Part shown: piece by piece, positions 41,656 through 55,000 of the stretch | Position numbering within the stretch: position 1 is the first letter of the stretch | How the letters are laid out: every line of letters starts with the position of its first letter | Origin: Bolinopsis microptera | Lineage: Eukaryota; Ctenophora; Tentaculata; Lobata; Bolinopsidae | DNA: 64,000 nucleotides | Direction: 5' to 3' | Assembly: GCF_026151205.1 (NCBI RefSeq) | Contig: NC_087074.1 | Span: 1,488,001 to 1,552,000, forward strand | Notes under the pieces: generated by a model | Seen by the model: the letters and a program-made list of their open reading frames with translations, nothing else | Databases searched by the model: none | What the model was told of the DNA's origin: nothing | Translations under genes and position numbers: made by a program

Positions 41656-44600
41656 ACATAAAATGAAAGTTATAAATTTGAATTATACTTTTGAGCGTGC
41701 GGTTAAGGAATAAACTACTCGACGGAATGAATCCAATAGGGAAAACTGTCCTTAAATGCAAGTGTTTTGAATTCTTGTTTTGAATTCTTGTTTTGAATTC
41801 TTTTTTTTCTGTAACTAAACGCCTGATAATTTCTTGAAGTTGGATGATCAAAATAATGAAATATAATATAATACGTAGGGGTTGTTCTCATATTACGTAA
41901 TCAGCCGAGGGGAGGGAGGTTTCCAAATGATTACACTATAGTGTAGTTTTGACAAAATATCTATGTGTATTGTGTAAAACTGATTACAGAGGGGGAGGGG
42001 GGCTAAAAATTGTCCAAAAAGTGATTAAGTAATATTATGTGAACGAACCCATAGTAAATATTCATAGTTTTTTTTCTACCCACGTAGTAAATATTGAGAG
42101 GGAAGATACCTGTCGTGTCTGTACGTCTTCGCAATCCCGTGATATAATATTATTACCCATTATTAGTAGCGAGCATTTGATATCATTTATTAAGAGTATA
42201 TTACTTATGAGAATTAAGAATTATAGATTTCATTTAGATATATAAGTCATAAATCCGGATCCCGACGGCACTATCGTTGGCCTTGACTAAACCTGTCTCA
42301 CAAAATCCATGAACATCGTAATTAAAATATTATGTGAGCTTGTCTCCCCCACCGGATGACATTTTACTTAATACATATAGACACCGTACTGGGGGTGGGG
42401 GGGGGCAACCATATTAAAGGGTTTTTTCGATTTTGACCCGAGGATATATAATTTAATATGGTTGCCCCCCCCCCCCCCCTCCCCCCCTCCCGTACTACTC
42501 GAAATTAAAAGTTATAAACGGCTACTGGAGGGGGAAAATGACACATTAGTGAACAGACTGAGACAATATATTTTAATAAATTAATATCAAAGGTTCTAGA
42601 ATTCTCTGGCCCGTCTGGGTCTCTATAGCACTCAAGATGTCAGGGGAAGAAATACGAATGTGCATGTAACACCTTTAAGTAAAGATTAAATTTTCTGAGG
42701 TGGCTTAAAATTGTGGTTATAAAAGATAAAAATCTCACAGCATTGTGGGAATGATTGTTTATTTTGCAGCAGCCTCATTGGACACAATGTCAGAGTGTGT
42801 GTCTATACTTCTCTGATAGTGTATAGGAATGTTATTACAATTGTAAGAACATTTTTCTTTGTGAGCAAGGATAGAGAAATTCCGGCGTAGTTTATGTTTT
42901 GGTCGAAACTGAAATTTCATAATCTTTGCTCTTTGCAGTAATCAAATCAGGTTTTTTTTCATTTGTTTATTAATCTTCGGCTGAGTCGACCGAGGAGATC
43001 GCATAGATCCAATGGACTCTTAGCTAGTCCCTAGACTAGGTGACACTGGGATTCAAACCCTGAAACCTCTGCGCAGAAGGCGGATGCTCTAACCACTAGG
43101 CCACCTCTTTCAGTTACACTGGATGGTCGTGACCTGGACTAGGTTTAAATTGAAGGGAGTGATTATCTTGATCAACTTGCTTCTCCCACCGTAGACGAAC
43201 ATGTGGCACAAATTGGATTAGTTTCTTCATTTTCCCTAATTTTTGATTACTTTACCCTGGACCGTGTACGTGACCTTGGTTGGGTTTATAGCTGCCACGC
43301 AAGGCTTTCTATAGAATAGTATTAGGCAATGGTAGGACACCGGGCAGAAGATTTCACAAAAACTGCAACCTGTCCGACGTAGCCACTTTGCTAATTGCGA
43401 GCTCCGGATTACTTGTAATCCGGGTTATGTGACTGTATAATGGTCAGTTGGACCTCTATAAAATACATATATATACTGCTTTAATACAGATCACTTCAAA
43501 ACCTATCCATCCTAATAATATTGGCCTAACTTGTTCAGTTTTTCGTTTAAGAAAGTTCTGGATAACTTTAATATTTTTATGATGAAATAAACTTTGATAT
43601 GATTTTCCCCCTGAAATATTATTGATACACCTGGATGAAGGATATGGGACAAATTTTATTATTTATTTAACTTATAGTTTCCGATGATTACTACTATCTA
43701 AAAGTATCATACAGTAAATATTTTAATTTGATCAAAATCGTCTTGCCAACTTGTACTTTTAGAGCTGCCGAAACAATTTAGCAAAAATGTACGTTATTTA
43801 ACACGATCCCTGGTATTTAACAAGCCGCCGCTTCTTGACGTCTTCATTACTTACCCCGACACAGTAGTATTACTTCAGGAAGTTGCACCGTATTTTAAAT
43901 TCATCAAACGTTCATATAAAAATAAACATTATCTAATTCTTTGCTACTTTCCAAGAAAGTCAAGGCATATAATGGGAAACTCGGGAGAAGTCGACATAAC
44001 AAACGCAGTGACAGTAACCACCAGCGTAATGACTAGCAGCAGTGGCCTGGCAAGCGCCCAAGCTGACACCTACGCCTACCTGCTGGAACCCTATTTCTGG
44101 ATCAGTGTACCATGTGTACTGCTCAGCATCATGACTATAGTACTCAGCAGCTTCGTTATTGACCACTATCGCAAGAGCCAACTAACAGTGGTTCCTCTGA
44201 TCTATACTATCATATCAACAGTTGACATCTTGACGGCAGTTGGGGTGATATACCAGTCGGTAGTCACGGCGCTGTTTCATAAACGTATCATTAAAGACTG
44301 GAATGATGTGGACAGGTACCATGCTGTTATCAGCTACACACTCATTGCTGTAAGCTACAGATCCTCTATATTTAACAACTTGGCGTTGGCTGTTTACCGA
44401 ACTACTGTTATACTCCGACCTTTCCGGCTGATAAACATGAAAACAGTAATAGTGGCTTGTGCGCTGTATAGTGCAATCTGGGTCGCAATTGCAGGGATTG
44501 ACATTTATTTGTCGTTTGAGACAGCAGGAGGAAGACCAGGACAAGGATTTGGTTACCAGACATACATTAAGGCCACCACCATGGGCAAGGACATTGAAGA

Positions 44601-47600
44601 CTTGTTCGACTCGGACGAGTGTTACACCAAACTGGGGATAACACCATTCAGCATGAACCGCTTCAACTTCAAATCAGAAATCGCCCTGTGCGACTCAAAC
44701 TTATACTCAGTGCTAGAATCCACCCTCCGAGCGCTGTTCACGGTGGTGCCCTTCTTGGTGCCGGTTCTGGTGATCACCATGACCTGTGTGGTTCAGGTGA
44801 TTGTTCTCTACAAACCCAGGAGTTGTCCGACCAGCACAGAACAGAGACATGCCACTATCACCGTGTTCCTGATGTCGGTCCTGTTCGTGGTCTGTAACTC
44901 CGCGTATGCTATCTACACCCTTCTTCTTAAATTCAAGGTCATATTTGATCCCCAGATACTGACAATGGCCGTGTTGGGGACAGTGTTGCCCATACTGAAT
45001 GCAGCACTGAATCCTGTTATAATCATCTCCAGGTGTAGCGGACTGAGGGGCAAGTTTGTGGAGAAGCTGTCGATGAGAGAGAGGATGTCGGTTAGAGAGA
45101 ACACTATAGCACTCAGAAAAATATGAGGAATTGGGAGGTAAAACGATTGGACAAGATACATTATGTGCCAAGTCGTGTAACTCAAATATTTTGAGGATTG
45201 ATTTTAGGCCCGAGTTTTGTTTGTGTCTGTAAGAGAAATTTGAAGGGACGAGAAGAAAATCAGAAAAAATATATATCTATATGACTGTAAGCATATTGAT
45301 TATGATAGATTGATCATTAATGATTTATTGTTTGGTTGATAATATATTGATTAATATTACCTCTCATAGGGGTATATTATAAGGTTAAATTTATCATTAT
45401 ATTACATGTTTTTACCTCACGGACAAAAATTGGGCGGTTTTTAGTGACAATTGTGAATTGCGATTCAATTCCAGCGACCTAGTTTTTTATTTCATATATT
45501 TATTACAATCGTATCGATGAGAGCAAGTTTTTCCTTCCACATTTTTGTCCATGGGATGCTTTTTCGTGAGTCATATTTACAATTTTTTAATTCAGTCCCA
45601 AGCTTGGACTGGAAAACACGAAAAAAAGGTAAATGTTTTAATCGTTTAAAACTATTTTGTATGATCAGTATATTAATGTCTAATTCATTATCATTAGCTG
45701 AATAATATGTCTTTCTTCGATAAGTAATGGTGACAACTGACAGTGGTATAGTTCGAAATAAAAATTGTTTTCACTATCTGTTGCTAATCGGCAGTATAGT
45801 AACCATAATTTTATTCCATGGTTTGTACGCTAAGGTTTAGTTGAGATTGAGGGTTTTGAGTAAGGTTAGATAATGACTAATGATGGTTAAAGTTTTAGGT
45901 ACAAGAGATTAAGACACGTCTAAACCCAATCTGACTAAGTTATTATTTAAAAATGTAAGTTACAAACCTCCGCTCGATTGTTCTTTAGAAGTCTGAGAAC
46001 TTTAGCCCGATAGTAGTATTTCTCCGAGAGTACAGCACATAACGTGTCAACCTGCAAACAAACATTACATTATATGGATTCAGCTGACTACGATGGTATT
46101 AAGTAAAAAGCTGATAAGCTTAAACAGAGCATTACATCATGATTCTATTTTTAGTTTCATGGAACATCAAATTTCCAGAATTAAACCATTGATTGACAAT
46201 GCCAATTTCATTCCCAATGAAACGACAGGAATATTCTCTGTTTTTTTCCTCAGCAACCTCAAATTTGGCGCGAAAAAGCTAACCTGGACGGAGGTTAAGG
46301 GAGTTCCAGCATCGTTCACATATATCGTCAATTCATCCTCCATATCTGTCAAGATGTTGTCATTATCCCCATCAATGTTCCTCATACAGATGTTCTTGGG
46401 GCTCTGAACGTGAGTAATGTACATGTAGACAAGGTCTCCGATCTCTGGCAGCTCCACGTCGTCAGGTTCAACCTGTGCGGGACTGTACGAGGGCTCCTCT
46501 TCTTCGGAACTCATTGATTCTTCGTCGCTGGAATCTTCCACTCTGGGGGAGAGACAAAGGGGGTAATGGGTTTTTCGGGTAAAATCAAGTTGGAGCTCGT
46601 TTTTAGAGATAGGTTGCAAAACACACCATTTTTGGAGCAACACTTACTTAGAGATGTAGTTCTGATGTTATTAAACACAGATAATACTAATTATAAATTG
46701 AACTATTTCCGTTGTCCTGGAGACTTAATGAACTCTGTATTTGACGGTAAAACTGTGTTAAAATGGGTATTTCTTTATCTTACTTGTAGGAGACAGCCAT
46801 CTCAGACTTGAGAGTTGGGATTTCCGACAGATCCGGCTGTTTGGGGATGCAAATGTCGTATATTGAGGTGTTTGGGATCGCAACTCCGGATTCAACCTGA
46901 AACAAATGTCGTATATTGAGGTGTTTGGGATAGCAACTCCGGATTCAACCTGAAACAAATGTCGTATATTGAGGTGTTTGGGATAGCAACTCCGGATTCA
47001 ACCTGAAACAAATGTCGTATATTGAGGTGTTTGGGATAGCAACTCCGGATTCAACCTGAAACAAATGTCGTATATTGAGGTGTTTGGGATAGCAACTCCG
47101 GATTCAACCTGAAACAAATGTCGTATATTGAGGTGTTTGGGATAGCAACTCCGGATTCAACCTGAAACAAATGTCGTATATTGAGGTGTTTGGGATAGCA
47201 ACTCCGGATTCAACCTGAAACATTACGATAATACAAACCATAAACTTTAAGAGAATGTAACCAGACACTTTGATTCGGGTGTTGCTAATAACAGGTAAGC
47301 ATAGTTACTATTTAGAATGAGTTATATTACGGCAATGACACTAAAAGTTGCCAAACTTAATTCTGTTTTAAGTATAATTTCAGTTTGATATAGCGTATCA
47401 TTGCATCTACTTCTACTGTATGTACTTCTCATCAAATATATCATATTCGCACAAAACATACCAGAGATTTGTTGTAAGCTTCGTCTGTGTCTTTGTTTTC
47501 CAAAATAACTTCGATCCAATGAGCTGAAATGGTAGTATTTAAATAATTTAATTAATTTGGAATTGAAATAATATAACAAGAAACATTGGCGAGCCAGGGA

Positions 47601-49014
47601 CATGCCGGATGTTTTACGGTAAACAGCAGTCTGAATCAATTAAGTTAATTAATTGATTCAGACGAAAAAAAGAGGTCTTCAATATTTCGTTCGGGTTCAT
47701 GTTCATTTGGACCAATACCTTACGAGACATAATTATGTTCGTCATAATTTCGGTGACCTAAATGATTTGGGAACGAAAATATGGGAATCTTTTCCGAAAA
47801 CCGCCAAACTTTGTACCCCAAATTAAATCATGGTATAATGGGGGATTTTTTCCATCTCCTTATTTTACAAAATCGAAACACAATATTTGAGAACATTAAA
47901 TGCAAAGATCTTCCCTGATCAGCTGTTTCATCTTGTAAACAATTTCTCCGGAGCCTTTGGAAATTGACCTCAACTTAACTTCTAATCATAATCTAAGTCA
48001 TAATAAAGGAAAATACGCAAAAATAATTATGGTGACCTAAATTTTGGTAGTCTGAAAATATGGTGTTTTTTTTCGAAGAACCACAGACTTGTCTCGTAAG
48101 GTATATTAGGACGCAATGAAACTACCGGACCACGATGTATGGGGACTTGCCACCCCATGGCAACATTAAAATATATCGACTCTGTTACATCGTTTCCTCA
48201 ATTAATATAATAATAAATGTAATAGATTTGTAGTGTTGTAATTAGTTTAAAACTGCAATAAATATGAATTTATTGCAATATTTTGAAAACGCTTAAAATG
48301 CCATTTAGAAGTGTCAACTCTCCTGGCATTTGTTTAAAACGCACGTCAATAATCAATAATATATCAAATTAAAAAATGACGTTGGCATCGCTTAGCATCC
48401 AACATGAGTGAAATTTTATGGAACCCTTCAACCCTCGTCTGGAAATATATTGAGGGGCCGGGGGGGGGGGGGGGGGGGAGGAGGACCCCATTGCCTATTT
48501 TTGGTCACATGGACATCGGCTTTAACTTGAATTACGCGGTTCCGGGGCCCGGCCGGATTTTTTACCAAATCCCGGTCCCAGCAAAAGTACCAATTTTACC
48601 GGGATTTTAGATACAACTTCTATCAAGATTTTGAAAACAACTTGCAGCGTGACGGGGGAAAATTTCTAGTAGAAAATAGAAATCATATCATCTATAATAT
48701 GAAACTCAACAAATTTGTTATCACTTCCGCACTAATAGTTGATTCCGCTAAATTTTGTGTCCAAATAGATCCCGGTCCCGGTCAAAATTGACTGATCCCG
48801 GCCAATTTCAAATTGGATAAATGATCCCGGTCCCGGTCATTTCAAAATTCTTATCCTGGTTGTTTGCTGTTGAATTATGATGAACATTAACATCGTGTTC
48901 GCCGTCCTCTTATTAGTAAGTATAGCTACATTTCAGCTCAATAGAGCATCATATATACGTATTAGCATTATTATATCGGTAATCGGAAATGTTTATTTTT
49001 CGAACAAAGATAAG

Positions 49015-49049
<35 letters not shown>

Positions 49050-52000
49050 ATATATTTCCAGACAAGGGCTCCATATAATTCACTCTTCTCGGATGCTGAG
49101 CGATGCTGACGTCATTTCTTACATTGTTAATTTGATATAAAATACCGTAGAGCTTAGAAGATTAACAGGTTATTTAGTTATTAGCAATGAAACATCCGAC
49201 ATGAGTGAAATTCTATGGAATTCTAGTCTGGAACTAATAATAACTTATTACAACGTACATAAAACTGTCAATAAGATGATAAAAGCTAATTTCGACTGAC
49301 GCAATACAGTCTATACTAGTCATTTATGGACGTGTACCTGCAAAATTCTAGATATTCACGAAACTTTGCACATACCTTCCCAACGGTATGAATAAACGAT
49401 TTCCGAGTGAAGACATTTTTACCGTCGGGAAACCCCAGGAGGGCCACGCCCATGTTGACCCGATGATGCAACTGACACTTTGCTCCTGAAGGTCGTAGAG
49501 ACTTCAAAATGGGCAACAGCCAATACTTCGATGTCCCCATGTTCCAAAAATCTGGATACTCAGGAGGATTATTGGGACAAAATGGAACATTCTGGAACAT
49601 TGGTTACATCGGTTCTAGACATGCAGTGATTCCCAAACTTGGTTGTAGTGGTCCTATGACGAATATTAACTCGTTGCGACCAATTTTGAACCATTCGCAG
49701 CACTTTGAGGAGAATGTTCATTTTCGTTCATTTCCGTTCATTCCATGAACCTGGGTAATGTTATGCTACTTTCGATGGCTCTAGCCTAGCTTGCAACTAT
49801 ATCCATCGTTTACAATTATTTTTGGCACCATTCAAGGGCTTATTAGGGCAAATAAATGCATGTCCCATTTTTGTCCCCATGTTCCGGAAATGTTCCAAAA
49901 ATCCGGATTCATCAATTCTCGCGTAGAATGCAAAAGAACCGCAATTGGCACATTTATATACGACTTACGAAGAAACATATCCCTTGAAGTGCCAACTTTT
50001 TCGGTTATTGGCGAAAACTGATTTTCGGTACCAGAAATCAAATTAGTGCAAATTGTGCAGAATGGACATGTTTATGTACAACTGATGAAGCAACATGTAC
50101 CCTCAAATGCTTACTTTTCAAGTTATTAAAAACCAGAGAAAATTTGCACAAAATAGAGCAAACTTGGTTAAATTAGCCATTTTTGCTTCCAGTTCTATGT
50201 CCATAAATGACTGTAGTAATATACATATTATATAAAATGTATTACAAATTCACTTGACATGGCAGGATGGCCGAGCGGTCTAAGGCGCTGGTTTTAGGCA
50301 CCAGTTCGAAAGAGCGTGGGTTCGAATCCCACTTCTGTCAACAATAATTTTTTAGAAAATCCAGCTCGTTTGGAGATACGAGAATTAAAACTCCATATAT
50401 CCTTATGTTTGACGATAGGCCACTGAGGTGGCATATTAGTAAATTGAACTTCAAAAAGATAAACCTATTGTAGGGGGCCACTTATTAAAACTGTGAAAGA
50501 TTTCATGAAACTGAATACCCAACCAAAAGGTCTTAGCGAACTCAAATGATATATGGTACTACACGAACTTTAGCGTCTAAGGTAGCTGAACATCTTTCAC
50601 AATCGCCTTAACTGGTTAAGTCCCGAAGATAATGGACATCAACTTGACAGCCAAACCATAATTTTAGACTGCCCTTGTCTTTCTGACCGTGTGCTATCCG
50701 GTCCCGCGCAGCTGAAAAGCTTCATCAACTCCGCGCGCGGGTAAATGCGCGGGCCATATCAAACGGATTGGGCTTCGCGCGTTCCTTAAAAGACAACCTT
50801 TGTGGACCCATATTCGATTGCCGAATGAGGTGACAAGGTAGCCAAGTTTCAGGGTTGCTAATAATAGTCGTAAAAATATATTGCGATAGTTCACAACTGC
50901 TTCAAAAGGATGACAATCGACTATTACTCCTTTTGCAAAGATTTGTCGGACAAACAAGAACCATGAATCTAACAGCGAGGTCCTATCAAACTGTTTATGT
51001 ACGGTGAAATGAATATACCCGTACGTGTGCGACCCGCGACATGCATAATCATAAATACAGGTGGATTATTAACGTTATTACACCACACCATGGAACTTTT
51101 CTAAAGGTGTGTACCATTTTCTATTCAATTTGACCATCATTTGTTTCACCACTACGAAAGGTAACTTCAGATGGTTGCGGACATTATATAATTTTAAAGA
51201 GGTGATCACACTGCAAGTGTATACTCAGAGTAAAGTAATTTACTCTACAGATATCAGTCACACTTGACACATCATCTTGGAATATTCATCTCTACAGACT
51301 ACACATCAAATACAGAACGGCGTGATTATGCCAGCCAAAATGGAATCTTTGCTGGCAGAATCATAGATTTGACATAATTCTAATACAGTTCTTCTGTGTG
51401 AAGCTTTGTACCAAATAAAAATATAACTCTTTTTCTGAAGCTTCATAATTCTATATCAAGAAAAGGTATAAAATGGTACCTGGTATATCTTTAGAATCAA
51501 GAAGTGTAATATCCCAGTCTCTAATGACGAGTTGAGCTGCACTAGCTTCAGCGTCGTTCTTCTTGTTTTGATAAAAGCCTTGGTATGTTTTGTAGCCTTT
51601 CGTAGGATGCTTTATCGTACAACTGAAATAAAAAATTATTTAAATAAATGTTTAATAAAATGAATATTTCTACCGTATTAATAATGTGGAGTTTATTCAA
51701 CCTATTGGTTATTACGGCTGAACGAAATATAGTAGATAAACTCAGGTAAAGATAAGACTGCTGGTGAAAATAAGAATGTGAAGAATAATAATGTAAAGAT
51801 AAGAATGTGTAAATATAACAATAATAATGTAAAGAATGCTGACAGTAAAAGTACCTTGTTCTCCACCCACAGTCACTGTTCAGAGGTTTGGTGAATGTTG
51901 CGAACTCGTGCTTCCTCTTTTGACACCATTCCTGCCAGTCAAACGTACGTTAGCTTATCTTACACACAATATTCGTGACAGTCAAGTAATATCTCTAAAT

Positions 52001-55000
52001 ATTTTCTTCAGCAGAAATCTCAGAATGTTAAAAAATGAATGTTAATGTACCGGTAATCATCAAAATGTAATATACATAATCACTGAAACCATGAAACATA
52101 ATGAGTACATTTACCAACACTAAACATTATAGAGGATCACTATATCTGAGATTATCTCATGATAAAACAAGAGATAAGCAAAATAAACAAATAGCGTCCC
52201 CAAGAGACACTTACATTGAGTCTTGATTTGAAACCGTAGTGAGCCTTCTCGCTTTTAACAGCCTCAACAGTCATCTGGAGCGACTCACAGTCTCTGTTCT
52301 CTGTTATGTTCTTGAACACGTCACAAATCTCCTTACTCCACTCCTCCTAGTTAATTGGGTAATTAGTTAATTAGTTAACATCGATCAGTTAATTAAAAAC
52401 TGAGCTTAAATAAAATTATCCACAATCCAAAATATAGGTCCTTCATTTCTTATCTCTTGACTCTTTACTTATCTATTACTTACTTAACTCTTATCTATCT
52501 ATTATTTCCGTGTCATCGGTATTTACTTTAATTCAGTGTGTCCCGTTAAATAATATATAAACGGTCACTCAACAAACACTCTTACATTTTACTTGATTAT
52601 TTTTTTAAACAAAGAAAATGTGTGCCAGTTATGTGATAAGATATCAATATATACACCATATCCAATTACCATATCCAATTACATTGTGATATGAATTGTT
52701 AATTAAGACAAGCTGGTTAGCAATAGGAAGCCTCGTCAGGCAAAGCCATTAGTCTGTATCGTGCAATAAGGATTTAAGCTGATTGGTCACCCAATTAAGC
52801 TGATTGGGTGCCTGTTAACTGCGTGTTAACTAGGTTCAATTGGGTTCAGTTGTCGGTCACCCTGTCGATGTTTATTTAGACTCACTGATAGGATTTCATT
52901 AGAATGTTTGGAATTAAATAAACAACCACAAGCTCCACATTTCAAAAGGTTCAACGATCTGTAAACATGTACCACCTATACATGCTATAGTTACACTCAG
53001 AAATGATGTCTAAGGATGATTCTAGCTACGGACGGGTCATCAAATACACTAGCTAGGTAGTTGAAATACAAGTCTGTAGAAAAGTTGGTAAGAAAGTTCA
53101 GAACGGTTAAGTGCTGCTCAAGGTTCACATTTCAGCAGTAACTAAAACTACAAAGTAACCGAGAACTAACCTCCAATTTTATTAAAGTTTGTTTTTAAGA
53201 CCACACTCGAAGTTATTATAATACTCCTTTTTCAAGTTACAATCAACTAATAACTGCCATATAAGCTATAAGTTGCTGTATTTTGTTTCAATTAAAAACC
53301 ATTCAACAAGAGACAGGGGCAGAATGTTTTCTTGTTAAAACGATGTCACTACAATCTCATATGACAGCACTTCAGCTCGTTAATTATAATGTCTCAAGGG
53401 AATCAGTTTACCGTTACGGTTGAACAATACAACACGCACTTCGAGATGGCAGGGCCTACTCTCATGCTGTCTATATGTGATGACTAGCTCTGAAAAACTG
53501 GGGACAACTGGGGAATGATCCCAGAACCTCGACATATCGCGTGTCTTGCTCTACCTATTGAGCTACTGTCCCTGATTCTCAGAGCGAAATCACCACTCAT
53601 ATACAGCACAATTTCATGCTTTGTGTGGAGTAATGTAAATAGTGTGGATAAATGCGAATATATAATCTAATAACAATGCAACACGCACTTCAACAGGTTA
53701 CACAACTTTAAATTAATCCTCACAAACAAACCTTGGGTGTAATACTGCCGAGACTGCATCTTCAACAGGTTACACAACTTAATCCAAACAAACAAACCTT
53801 GGGTGTAATACTGCCGAGACTGCATCTTCAACAGATTACACAACTTAATCCAAACAAACAAACCTTGGGTGTAATACTGCCGAGACTGCATCTTCAACAG
53901 GTTACACAACTTAATCCTAACAAACGAACCTTGGGTGTAATACTGCCGAGACTGCATCTTCAACAGGTTACACAACTTAATCCTAACAAACGAACCTTGG
54001 GTGTAATACTGCCGAGACTGCATCTTCAACAGGTTACACAACTTAATCCTAACAAACGAACCTTGGGTGTAATACTGCCGAGACTGCATCTTCAACAGGT
54101 TACACAACTTAATCCTAACAAACGAACCTTGGGTGTAATACTGCCGAGACTGCATCTGAAAGCCTGGCCGTTAGGATACGGGAACTTCTTCCTGCGGATC
54201 CTATCTAACGTCACCCACTCAATGTTACCGTAATCAACAAAGAACAGCTTCACTTTCCAGGCGTCCCTCCATTTGAACTGGGGTGTTGGGCTGTTCGGCA
54301 GGAACAGAGCTCTGTAATGAGGACAATTGTAAGGTTTTAGAGAATATTAGCAATATATAATGATGGAGTATATTGTTATATATAGTTCAATATATTGACC
54401 GAGATATTAGCCCTATTGAAATTGGAGTAAGTTGGAACCACCAGTGAACAGGATGATCTTTAGTATGTTACCTCCAGCTAAGGTATGATAAGTAATTTAA
54501 ACCCTGTTTAATGAAACCTGGAAATATGCTAGGAATGTAGTGTACTTAATAAGAGTCAGATTACAGAAAAGCATGGGGCTCCAATCAAAATAATCCAGTA
54601 AAATACAACGAGTAATAAATAATCCACTCTGGGTAACACAGTAACAGAGTAACAGAGTAACAGAGTAACAGAGTAACAGAGTAACAGAGTAACAGAGTAA
54701 CAGAGTAACAGAGTAACACAGTAACACAGTAACACAGTAACAACAGAGTAACAGAGTAACAGAGTAACAGAGTAACAGAGTAACAGAGTAACAGAGTAAC
54801 AGAGTAACAGAGTAACGGAGTAACAACAGAGTAACATAGTAACAGAGTAACACAGTAACACAGTAACACAGTAACAGAGTAACAGAGTAACAGAGTAACA
54901 GAGTAACAGAGTAACAGAGTAACACAGTGACACAGTAACATAGTAACACAGTAATAGAGTAACAGAGTAACAGAGTAACAGAGTAACAGAGTAACAGAGT

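Noticed and set aside
43037-43106. Functional tRNA-Arg
   Set aside because: A-box-based numbering and the acceptor pairing disagree, and the anticodon stem is poor. A SINE head fits better.
46093-46811. Plus-strand ORFs of 81-104 codons
   Set aside because: They lie opposite Tudor exons 9-10, which are phase-consistent and domain-supported.
53667-54233. 162- and 166-codon repeat ORFs on both strands
   Set aside because: They arise from the 66-bp minisatellite; only the exon 4 end is coding.
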